Shown piece by piece: positions 56,857 to 64,000 of a DNA stretch of 64,000 bases; position 1 is the first letter of the stretch; every line of letters begins with the position of its first letter. The stretch is from Mycobacterium dioxanotrophicus (lineage in GTDB: Bacteria > Actinomycetota > Actinomycetes > Mycobacteriales > Mycobacteriaceae): positions 5,394,001 to 5,458,000 of the forward strand of contig NZ_CP020809.1 in the NCBI RefSeq assembly GCF_002157835.1, given 5' to 3'. The position numbers and the translations under genes are program-made. The notes beneath the pieces are model-generated. The model searched no databases. It was not told the origin of the DNA and was given only the letters and a program-made list of their open reading frames with translations.

Positions 56857-57437
56857 CAGACACCCCCCGGCACGCCAGAGGTGCCCAACACGACATCGTC
56901 GAGCGCGATGCACAACGAATGCACGAGCAGCAGATGGATCTCCTGAACGGTCGCGGTGCTCGGCGCCTCGACACAGATCGCGTCGTCGCACATGGACGCC
57001 AACGGATTGGGCGCGGGCCCGGTCAGCGCCCACGTGGTCAGGCCGATGTCATGTGCCGCCTTGACCGCCGAGAGCACGTTCGGGCTGGTGCCGCTGGTCG
57101 ACAGTGCCACCAGCACGTCGCCGGGTCGGCCGTGTGCCCGCACGCCGCGGGCGAACATGTCTTCGATGCCGTAGTCGTTGCAGATCGCGGTCAGCGCGGA
57201 CGTCTCGGCGTGTAGAGAAATGGCCGACAACGGGATTCGTTCATCCTTGAATCGGCCCACGAGCTCTGCGGTGAGATGCTGCGCTTCCGCGGCGCTTCCA
57301 CCGTTGCCGCAGGCCAGCAGCCGACCGCCGCCCGTCAGTACGGCTGCGAGGTGCTCTCCCCACCGGGTCAGTCGCGCGGTCTCGCAGTCGATGCGATCCA
57401 CCGCATTGGTCAGAGCGTGCATGTGCGAAGCAATCAT
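56856..57437 (-). CDS. gmhA: Sedoheptulose-7-phosphate isomerase
   Basis: A 193-residue SIS-fold isomerase: LLACGNGGSAAEAQHLTAELVGRF (substrate loop), TSALTAICNDYG, and LVALSTSGTSPNVLSAVKAAHD. It turns sedoheptulose 7-phosphate into D-glycero-D-manno-heptose 7-phosphate, the first step of heptose activation. Overlaps HldE by one base and the upstream GT9 by four. Confidence 0.94.
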   Translation of the reverse strand: MIASHMHALTNAVDRIDCETARLTRWGEHLAAVLTGGGRLLACGNGGSAAEAQHLTAELVGRFKDERIPLSAISLHAETSALTAICNDYGIEDMFARGVRAHGRPGDVLVALSTSGTSPNVLSAVKAAHDIGLTTWALTGPAPNPLASMCDDAICVEAPSTATVQEIHLLLVHSLCIALDDVVLGTSGVPGGV

Positions 57438-58453
57438 GTTGTCCTACCTCCGTATTGATCGACAGCGGCCAACATCTCGGCATCGGTGATGCCATCGAGG
57501 CACGGATGCCCGGGTACCGGGCACTGCCGCGCCCGGGTCAGCCGACACGGGGCCGTTTGGTCGCCAAGCCGGATCACGTTGCGGCCGTACGGAAGCCACT
57601 GCGATGCGGGCACTACCGGCGCGAACAGCGACACGACCGGTGTTCCGACGGCCGCGGCCAGATGCGCCGGGCCCGTGTTGGGTACCACGACGACCCGGGA
57701 TCTGGCGTATACCGTGGCCAGCGTCGCCAGTGAGGTTCTTCCGCCGAGATCGACTGCGGCGTCACCGGCCACCCGGGCGGTCAGGGCGTGTTCGGAGTGG
57801 TCGCCGGTGACCAGCACCCGGTAGCCGGCGGCGGTGAGTGCGTGCACCATTGCCGCGCTGCGGCCGACTGTCGGGCGCCGAGCGGGCACCGCCGCACCGG
57901 GGTGAAACACCACATACGGTGCCACCCGGGTGATTTCATCGAGATCGGGCGGCAATGCCGAGGCGACGTCGACCCTCAGCGCGCCGTCGTCGCCGCTCGG
58001 CAAGGCGCATCCGGCGGCGTTGACCAAGGACAACGCCCGCTCCGGTTCCGGCACCCCCGGTTCGGCGTGATGCCGAAGATCCAGCAGCGTGCCCGGATAG
58101 TCCTCGCTGATGGCACCGATCCACGGCACCCCGGCCATGCGACCGATCAGGGCCAGTGGCAGCGGTGACTGGTGGAACGACGTGAAGATGAACATCCGAT
58201 CGGGCCCGACGTCACGCAATTGTTTGACCAGTGACTCGACATGGCCGGAGGTGAGCTCCGGGGAGTCGAAATCCACCCAGGGCGCCTGCCATTCGATGAC
58301 GTCGGCAACGGCGGGCAGCAACCGTGCGGCCTCGCTGCCGCGCGGTCCCGCCACGAAGACGACGGGGCCGTGGCGGCTCGCGACCGCACGCACGGCGGGG
58401 CCGGTGATCAAGACGTCGCCCGCACTGTCGAGCCGGGCCACCACCGCGGTCAT
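57434..58453 (-). CDS. Family 9 glycosyltransferase (heptosyltransferase-like) II
   Basis: A 339-residue GT9: VVARLDSAGDVLITGPAVRAVA at the start, YVVFHPGAAVPARRPTVGR, and VVVPNTGPAHLAAAVGTPVVSLF. Likely transfers heptose from ADP-heptose. Cysteines in CRLTRARQCPVPGHPCLDGI near the end are a family feature. Overlaps GmhA and the GT2-GmhB fusion by four bases each. Confidence 0.9.
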   Translation of the reverse strand: MTAVVARLDSAGDVLITGPAVRAVASRHGPVVFVAGPRGSEAARLLPAVADVIEWQAPWVDFDSPELTSGHVESLVKQLRDVGPDRMFIFTSFHQSPLPLALIGRMAGVPWIGAISEDYPGTLLDLRHHAEPGVPEPERALSLVNAAGCALPSGDDGALRVDVASALPPDLDEITRVAPYVVFHPGAAVPARRPTVGRSAAMVHALTAAGYRVLVTGDHSEHALTARVAGDAAVDLGGRTSLATLATVYARSRVVVVPNTGPAHLAAAVGTPVVSLFAPVVPASQWLPYGRNVIRLGDQTAPCRLTRARQCPVPGHPCLDGITDAEMLAAVDQYGGRTT

Positions 58454-59925
58454 CGCGCCCCCTGCAGAACGAGCTCAACCGCATCCTGAAGAGTCGCCGC
58501 GACCCGCGCGACGGCACGTGCCTCGGTGACCTCGTCGGGCAATGTGCGTTCAGTGGGAACCAGAATCGCGGCGGCCCCGGCTGCGAGCGCGGCACGCACG
58601 TCGCCTCCGGTATCGCCGATCAGCACGCATCGGCGCGGCTCGATGCCGAGCACTTCGGCAGCCGCTCGTACCATCCCTGGCTCGGGCTTGCGGCAACCAC
58701 ATCCGGCCTGCTCTGCATGCACACACACCTGCCAAGAATCGAACGGGCCCATAAGTTCGTTGACCCGCGCGTTGACCGCGTCGAGTTGGTCGGTGCTGAT
58801 CAGTCCGCGTGCCACACCGGACTGATTGGACACCACAGCCAGGAGCAGTCCGCGTTGCCGAAGACGCTCGATCGCCTCCACAGCGCCGGCCACCGGCTGC
58901 ACACCGGCAGGATCGTTGAGATACGGGATGTCCTTGATGATGGTGTCGTCGCGGTCGAACAGTACGGCAAGCCACGGATCCCGGTGCGAGTCAAGGAATT
59001 CCCACTCGCCGCGCAGCCGTTGCGCCACTGCGACAGGAGGAATCACGATGCTGGTGACCAGCATCTTGACCGCCTCGACGGGCGTGCGTCGTCCCGCAAG
59101 GAACCGGCGCACGGCGAAATCGGTTGTCAGTGAACACCACGAGGCGCGCGCGAGCCACGACACCGGCGGTGGTGTCGCGAGCGAGAGGACCGCCGCGATC
59201 GTCGTCGCCGTATGCAACGGCAAGCGTCCGCGTCCCTCGCCCACCGCCGAACGCCAACCGCGCCCATGCTTGCGGCGCATCAGTGCGTCGTCTCGATTGC
59301 CCCGCTGCGCACGCACACTGGCTCCCCACGAGGCGCGGGACAACGAATGGCGCGAGCGCCGGGCACCACGCGCAATCGACTCGCCGGTCAGTGTGATGCG
59401 CAGAGCGAGATCCGAGTCTTCGCGATAGGCCCGGGGAAATCGCTCGTCGAACCCGCCCACGGCCACCAGTGCGCTACGCCGATATGCCATATCGGCGGTG
59501 ATCCATTGAGCGTCGGCGAGCCGCTGGGTTCGGCGTTGGTCATCGGTGCTGCGCCGCCCGTACGGCGCGGGCACTTCGATGACCGCCTGCGAGCCGACGG
59601 CCCCGGCCGCCTCGGCATCGAGCAGGTCCTGGTAAAGCGCAGTGAGCCAATCGATTTGCGGAAGAACGTCGTCGTCGAGGAAACAGATCCAGTCCGTCGC
59701 GCAGCTGCGCCAGCCGACATTGCGCGCCGCTGCGGGACCACGCCCGCCGGAGCGCAGCAGCTTGACCGGCAGTGTCGCGGTGGTCAGCAGCGGCGGGTCA
59801 GGATCGACGCGATCGTCCACGACGACCACCGCGTCCGGCGCCGGGCCCGCGGAGTGCTCCAACGCCAACAGCAACCGCTGCAACGTCGCTCGCCCGATCG
59901 TCGGTATCACGATCGCGAAGCTCAC
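58450..59925 (-). CDS. Fusion of a family 2 glycosyltransferase and GmhB heptose-bisphosphate phosphatase
   Basis: A 491-residue fusion. Residues 1-230: GT2 with FAIVIPTIGRATLQRLLLALE, CFLDDDVLP (metal DxD) and FDERFPRAYREDSDLALR. About 230-310: basic/hydrophobic linker. Residues 310-490: HAD-IIIA phosphatase with nucleophile LFDRDDTIIKD, VVSNQSGVARGL, the zinc motif CVHAEQAGCGCRKPEPGM, and LIGDTGGDVRAAL. GmhB removes the 7-phosphate of heptose 1,7-bisphosphate. GTG 59925 overlaps the carbamoyltransferase stop (GTGA). A fusion with a transferase is unusual. Confidence 0.9.
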   Translation of the reverse strand: MSFAIVIPTIGRATLQRLLLALEHSAGPAPDAVVVVDDRVDPDPPLLTTATLPVKLLRSGGRGPAAARNVGWRSCATDWICFLDDDVLPQIDWLTALYQDLLDAEAAGAVGSQAVIEVPAPYGRRSTDDQRRTQRLADAQWITADMAYRRSALVAVGGFDERFPRAYREDSDLALRITLTGESIARGARRSRHSLSRASWGASVRAQRGNRDDALMRRKHGRGWRSAVGEGRGRLPLHTATTIAAVLSLATPPPVSWLARASWCSLTTDFAVRRFLAGRRTPVEAVKMLVTSIVIPPVAVAQRLRGEWEFLDSHRDPWLAVLFDRDDTIIKDIPYLNDPAGVQPVAGAVEAIERLRQRGLLLAVVSNQSGVARGLISTDQLDAVNARVNELMGPFDSWQVCVHAEQAGCGCRKPEPGMVRAAAEVLGIEPRRCVLIGDTGGDVRAALAAGAAAILVPTERTLPDEVTEARAVARVAATLQDAVELVLQGAR

Positions 59926-61535
59926 AGTCGCCTCCGGACCACGAACGGCCCGATCGCCAGCAGGTCGATCGGTGCGCTGCCGAAACATTCGAGGGCGTCC
60001 CGCGGCGAATCGACCATCGGCCGACCGGCGGTGTTGAAGCTGGTATTGACGATCACCGGCACCCCGGTGCGATCGCAGAACCGACTGATGGTGCCGTACA
60101 ACAACGGATCGGTCCCGTCGACCGTCTGGATCCGAGCGGTACCGTCGACGTGCGTGACGGCCGGGATCCGCGGCTGCCATTCGGCTGCTACGTCGTGCAC
60201 GAACAGCATGTAGGGGCTGGGAATCGGCCCGCCCGAGAAGATCTCGTGCGCGCGTTCGGCCAGCACCATGGGCGCAACGGGCCGGAATTGCTCACGGCCC
60301 TTCACCGCGTTGAGGCGCTCGACATTGGCCGCACTGCGTGGATCGGCCAGCAGGGACCGCCCGCCCAGCGCCCGCGGGCCGAATTCGGCGCGGCCGTGGA
60401 ACCAGCCCACCAACTGGTCATCGGCCAGTGCGTCACCGACCGTTGCGGCAAGATCATCGGGACGTTCATACCGGACCGCCGCGGTGTCGAGTACCTCGGC
60501 GATCTGAGCCTCGGTCCAACCGCGGCCCAGTGCGGCCGACGGCATCGGTGTGATCGGATCGTGCGCCTCGGCGGCCAGGGCGAGCGCAGCGCCCAGCGCG
60601 GTACCCGCATCGCCCGCGGCGGGCTGGATCCACACCTCGTCGAATCCGCTGTGCTGGTGGATCTTCGAGTTGGCGACGCAATTGAGCGCCACTCCCCCCG
60701 CCAGGCAGAGGTTGCGGTGTTCGGTGTGGTCACGCAGCCACGCCACGAGCTCGAGCAGCACCTCTTCGAGGACCCGCTGCACGCTGCAGGCCAGATCCAC
60801 CCTGTCCTGCCAGCTGGTGCCGAACGACTGCCAGTCCACCGGTTCGGTGCGGAATCCGCCTTCCCCGCAGCTGTACACGAGTTCTCGGAACCGGTCGGCG
60901 AAACGCGGTTCACCATACGACGACATCGCCATGACCTTGTACTCGTCGCTGGAGCGTTTGAACCCAAGATGCTCGGTGAGCTCTTCGTAGAGCAGGCCGA
61001 GTGAGTGCGGAAGCTGTTGAGTCGCGAGCACATCCAACTTGTTGTCGGTGTAGGCGCCGGCCAGCATCGAGCTGGTCTCACCCCGCCCGTCGACCACGAG
61101 AACAGCGCAGTCCGGGTGCGGTGAGGCCAACGCGGTGGATGCGGCGTGGGCGACATGGTGGCGGACGTAGCGGACGATGCCCGGATCAAGGCCCGGCAAG
61201 GCCGATTGCAGAAACTTGGGCGCGCGTTCGGCGTACAGCGTCCGCAGGCTCTCCCACTGTCCGTCATGACCGATCAGATCAGTCTCACTGCCGTGGAGCA
61301 GTCCGGGATCGTAGGAGTAACCGACCGCGTCCAGGTCGGCGGGTTCGAGACCAGCTTGTTCCAGGCACCACCGCGCCGAGGCCACCGGCAGTTCCCAGGT
61401 CGAGAACGCGACGGCGTCCTTGCCGTGTTTGCGGCGGCTGAACCGTTCCTCCTCGGCGGCCGCGACGATCCGACCGTCCACCACTAGTGCGGCGGCCGGA
61501 TCGTGAAACACCGCGTTGATTCCCAGTACTCGCAC
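59922..61535 (-). CDS. Carbamoyltransferase (NodU/CmcH family)
   Basis: A 537-residue O-carbamoyltransferase. N-terminal Kae1-like domain with VLGINAVFHDPAAALVVDG, metal site RHHVAHAAS, and VLVVDGRGETSS; C-terminal domain with LCLAGGVALNCVANSKI and GRAEFGPRALGGRSLLADPR. It makes carbamoyl-adenylate from carbamoyl phosphate and moves it to a sugar or related hydroxyl. The operon suggests a carbamoylated sugar in the glycan. GTG 61535 follows GAGGAG with good spacing. Confidence 0.93.
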   Translation of the reverse strand: MRVLGINAVFHDPAAALVVDGRIVAAAEEERFSRRKHGKDAVAFSTWELPVASARWCLEQAGLEPADLDAVGYSYDPGLLHGSETDLIGHDGQWESLRTLYAERAPKFLQSALPGLDPGIVRYVRHHVAHAASTALASPHPDCAVLVVDGRGETSSMLAGAYTDNKLDVLATQQLPHSLGLLYEELTEHLGFKRSSDEYKVMAMSSYGEPRFADRFRELVYSCGEGGFRTEPVDWQSFGTSWQDRVDLACSVQRVLEEVLLELVAWLRDHTEHRNLCLAGGVALNCVANSKIHQHSGFDEVWIQPAAGDAGTALGAALALAAEAHDPITPMPSAALGRGWTEAQIAEVLDTAAVRYERPDDLAATVGDALADDQLVGWFHGRAEFGPRALGGRSLLADPRSAANVERLNAVKGREQFRPVAPMVLAERAHEIFSGGPIPSPYMLFVHDVAAEWQPRIPAVTHVDGTARIQTVDGTDPLLYGTISRFCDRTGVPVIVNTSFNTAGRPMVDSPRDALECFGSAPIDLLAIGPFVVRRRL

Positions 61536-61545
61536 CGACTCCTCC

Positions 61546-62502
61546 TCAGTCGCTTTCTGACAAGCCTTGTTGGACAAACCATTCGATGGTCCTCGCCAGC
61601 CCGTTGCGGCAATCCACCTGCGGCTTCCAGCCGAGCCGCCTGCCCGCCTCGGTGATGTCCGGGCAGCGGCGTTGCGGATCGTCGTCGACTCCGGGCACCC
61701 GGCAGATCGGCGATTCGCTGCCGGCCAGCTCCCGGATGAGTTCCGCGATCGCCAGTACGGTCAGTTCGTCCGGATTGCCGATGTTGATCGGCCCCTGGCA
61801 TTCGGCCCGGGCCAACGCCAAGAGCGCGTCGACGGTGTCGTCGACGTAGCACAGCGACCGGGTCTGCCGTCCACTGCCGTGTACCGTGATCGGCTTGTCG
61901 GCGAGTGCCTGTTCGCAGAACGTGGGGACGATGCGGCCGTCCGCACGGCGCATCCGGGGACCGTATGTGTTGAACAGCCGAGCCACGGCGATGTCGGCGC
62001 AACGCGCGCGCCCGTAGGCGAACGTCAGGGCTTCGGCATATCGTTTGCCCTCGTCGTAGACACTTCTCGGACCAACCGGGTTGACGTTGCCCCAATAGTC
62101 TTCGCGCTGCGGATGTTGCAACGGGTCGCCGTACACCTCGCTCGTCGACGCCAGCACGAAACGCGCGCCGTACCGCTCGGCGTAATCCAGTGCGTTGGCG
62201 GTGCCGACGGAGTTCGTGGTCAAGGTCTGCACCGGTAGCCGCTGATAGTCGACGGGTGACGCAGGCGACGCGAGGTGAAAGACCGTGTCGACGCTGGGCA
62301 GTGTCGGCAGGGGATGAACGATGTCGTGAAGCACGAACCGGTAGCCGGGCCGCTCCGCCAGCCGGGTCGGCGCATCCAGCATGCTGGTCACCCCGTTGTC
62401 CACGCACACCACCTCGACGCCGGAGTCCAGCAGTCGATCACACAGATGGCTGCCCACAAACCCTGCGCCGCCCGTCACCAACACTCGGTTCAGTTCACGC
62501 AT
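61546..62502 (-). CDS. NAD-dependent epimerase/dehydratase, UDP-xylose synthase-like
   Basis: A 318-residue extended SDR: VLVTGGAGFVGSHLCDRLL, VFHLASPASPVDYQRLP, and the active-site YDEGKRYAEAL, with RLFNTYGPRMRRADGRIVP. The SVYDEGKR and GPRM...GRIV pattern is that of UDP-glucuronate decarboxylases (UXS), which make UDP-xylose. It is first in the leftward operon, with ATG 62502; the longer upstream frame overlaps the divergent GT2. UDP-glucose dehydrogenase at the operon end would supply its substrate. Confidence 0.87.
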   Translation of the reverse strand: MRELNRVLVTGGAGFVGSHLCDRLLDSGVEVVCVDNGVTSMLDAPTRLAERPGYRFVLHDIVHPLPTLPSVDTVFHLASPASPVDYQRLPVQTLTTNSVGTANALDYAERYGARFVLASTSEVYGDPLQHPQREDYWGNVNPVGPRSVYDEGKRYAEALTFAYGRARCADIAVARLFNTYGPRMRRADGRIVPTFCEQALADKPITVHGSGRQTRSLCYVDDTVDALLALARAECQGPINIGNPDELTVLAIAELIRELAGSESPICRVPGVDDDPQRRCPDITEAGRRLGWKPQVDCRNGLARTIEWFVQQGLSESD

Positions 62503-62506
62503 GAGG

Positions 62507-62530
62507 GTTTGCCCCTCGCCGTCGCGGGTA
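62507..62530 (+). promoter_or_regulatory. SigF promoter of the glycosyltransferase at 62543
   Basis: GTTT (62507-62510), 15-base spacer, GGGTA (62526-62530): perfect match, 12 bases before ATG 62543. It places at least one gene of the glycan locus under SigF. Confidence 0.83.
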
Positions 62531-62542
62531 GCCGCCTGCGCT

Positions 62543-63433
62543 ATGGAATATGCAGGCAAGATCTCGTTCGTCATCGCCAGCCGCAATCGCCCGGCCGAAC
62601 TCGCCACCGTGGTGAGCAGGCTCCTGGACACGACACCGTGTCCGATCATGGTGGTGGACAACGGTTCTGATCACGGAGCCGTCGATGGCATCCGACAGGT
62701 CGCCGCGCAATCGGCCGGCCGGGTCACCGTGCTGGGCCTGCGGTCCAACCTCGGCGCGGTGGGGCGCAACGTCGGCGTCGCCGCGTGCCGCACTCCGTAC
62801 ATCGCCTTCTGCGACGACGACTCGTGGTGGACACCGGAATCCCCGGCCCTCGCCGCGGACATCTTCGACCGTCATCCGAGCGTCGCCCTGGTCGCGGCAC
62901 GCACCGAGGTGTGGCCGCAGCGACGTGACGATCCGGTGGTCGAGCAGCTCGCGAACAGTCCGCTGGGGCGGCGACCCGATCTGCCGGGGCCGTCGATCCT
63001 GGGCTTTCTGTCCTGCTCTGCCGTCGTCCGCAAGACAGCGTTCGAAGCGGCCGGAGGATTCAGCCCGATTCTGCACTTCCGCGGCGAGGAGCAGTTGCTG
63101 GCAATGGATTTGGCTGCGCGTGGCTGGGACCTGTGCTACTGCCCCGAGCTGACGGCCATACATCAGCCGTCGGCTCTGCGGGCCACGACCGCGGCGCAGG
63201 ACGCCCGCAGCCTGCGCAACGCCGTGCTCACCACCTGGCTGCGCCGGCCCATCGGGCCGTGTTTCGGTGGAGCCGCTACGTTGGCGCGAGCCGCGTCCAA
63301 CGACACCGCACACGCCCGGGCAGCCGCAGAAGCGTTGCTGCGGCTGCCCGCCGTGATCGCATCCCGTCGACGGCTGCCTGCCGCGGTCGAGCACGCGGTC
63401 GCACTGCTGGACGGTGCGAAATCTCATCACTGA
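62543..63433 (+). CDS. Family 2 glycosyltransferase
   Basis: A 296-residue GT-A enzyme: [49 protein letters not shown] (DxD metal site), and [17 protein letters not shown] for the base. Probably adds a sugar in the same glycan as the divergent operon. ATG 62543 is decided by a SigF promoter ending 12 bases before it. The 3' end overlaps the GT4 gene by seven bases, tail to tail. Confidence 0.9.
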   Translation: MEYAGKISFVIASRNRPAELATVVSRLLDTTPCPIMVVDNGSDHGAVDGIRQVAAQSAGRVTVLGLRSNLGAVGRNVGVAACRTPYIAFCDDDSWWTPESPALAADIFDRHPSVALVAARTEVWPQRRDDPVVEQLANSPLGRRPDLPGPSILGFLSCSAVVRKTAFEAAGGFSPILHFRGEEQLLAMDLAARGWDLCYCPELTAIHQPSALRATTAAQDARSLRNAVLTTWLRRPIGPCFGGAATLARAASNDTAHARAAAEALLRLPAVIASRRRLPAAVEHAVALLDGAKSHH

Positions 63434-64000
63434 ACAGCACTCTCGGAGGCATCAGCGGATACCACCGGCGGTACGTACGCCGCAGGACCGACGCGGTCAT
63501 ATACCCGCAGGGTGTCGGCTGCGATCCGGTCCCACGAGTACCGTGACCGAGCGCGGTCCCGGCCCGCCGCCCCGAGGCTGCGCCGCAGGAAGTCGTCGCG
63601 TAGCAGGCTGTTCAGCGTGTCAGCCAACAGATCCGGGCGCTTCGGGGGGACCAGCCGCCCCGTCACATCGTGCACAACAGTGTCGAGCATGCCGCCGACG
63701 GCCGACGCCACGACAGGCACACCGCAGGCCATCGCCTCCAGTGGCACGATGCCGAACGGTTCGTACCACGGTGTGCACGCGACGACGTCGGCGGAGCGCA
63801 ATACGGCAGGCATGTTCGCCCGGGCCACCGATCCGCACAACTTGACCCGGTCGTCGACGCCGAGTTCGCGGGCCAACGCCTTCAACCGACGGGCCTCGGG
63901 ATCACGCCTGAGCGCAGCTCGGTCGGGCCCACCCACGATCACCAATTCCGTGTCAGGGATACTGGCCAACGCACGGATGGCGAGATCAAAACCTTTGCGA
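63427..64000 (-). CDS. Family 4 glycosyltransferase, C-terminal part (partial)
   Basis: The last 190 residues of a GT-B glycosyltransferase; the frame stays open through the right edge ([19 protein letters not shown]). The donor-site motif [20 protein letters not shown] and GLVPP-like [12 protein letters not shown] are GT4 hallmarks. Its N-terminal acceptor domain is off the window. It faces the GT2 and is on the same strand as the heptose operon, separated from it by the GT2. Confidence 0.88.
   Translation of the reverse strand, partial: RKGFDLAIRALASIPDTELVIVGGPDRAALRRDPEARRLKALARELGVDDRVKLCGSVARANMPAVLRSADVVACTPWYEPFGIVPLEAMACGVPVVASAVGGMLDTVVHDVTGRLVPPKRPDLLADTLNSLLRDDFLRRSLGAAGRDRARSRYSWDRIAADTLRVYDRVGPAAYVPPVVSADASESAVQ

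Overview
The window is high-GC DNA from a mycobacterium, most likely a fast-growing Mycolicibacterium. The left part keeps the gene order I know from M. tuberculosis Rv3280-Rv3288c: accD5 (end only), accE5, maf, sseA, a SufE-like gene, accA3, sigF, rsbW and usfY. It also has a chaB gene in front of rsbW, as I recall for M. smegmatis. Blocks absent from the M. tuberculosis order (manganese catalase, two hydrolases, cutinase, a molybdopterin-type nucleotidyltransferase, STAS proteins) sit between these core genes. I cannot name the species from sequence alone.

Layout. 1-11.1 kb: acyl-CoA carboxylase genes with inserted hydrolases and a catalase. 11.1-18.0 kb: STAS protein, chaB-rsbW-sigF, F420-type oxidoreductase, usfY, small membrane proteins and a DUF2156 protein. 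18.0-31.4 kb: accessory metabolism (a large FAD/Fe-S oxidoreductase, a cysteine hydrolase, a PLP decarboxylase, a FAD-Rieske fusion, an M42 peptidase, a haem-binding-type secreted protein, an AraC regulator, UdgX). 31.4-41.0 kb: AI-2E-type permease, a CtpI-like P-type ATPase with small partners, and a GH65 phosphorylase plus phosphoglucomutase pair. 41.0-51.5 kb: stress genes (ferritin-like, thiamine-diphosphate enzyme, SDR, KatE catalase, STAS). 51.5-52.5 kb: topoisomerase IB. 52.5-64.0 kb: a glycan locus dominated by a tightly coupled nine-gene operon that encodes the enzymes for ADP-heptose and UDP-xylose, with glycosyltransferases and a carbamoyltransferase. It continues past the right edge.

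The unifying signal is the SigF promoter. Reading the gaps by eye I found twelve perfect GTTT-N15/16-GGGTA sites, each in front of a gene start, and about eight with one mismatch or more. They precede chaB-rsbW-sigF itself, both catalase genes, hydrolases, a cutinase, oxidoreductases, small membrane proteins and one glycosyltransferase of the right-hand locus. Many lie only 10-12 nt before the start codon, so their messages should have almost no 5' leader. The window therefore reads as the sigF locus embedded in a dense group of its own likely targets.

Three genes look damaged: a DUF6199-like membrane protein with an in-frame TGA, a GH65 enzyme split by a one-base frameshift, and a short relic of an enolase-superfamily enzyme. 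No tRNA, rRNA, CRISPR array, insertion sequence or phage gene was recognised.
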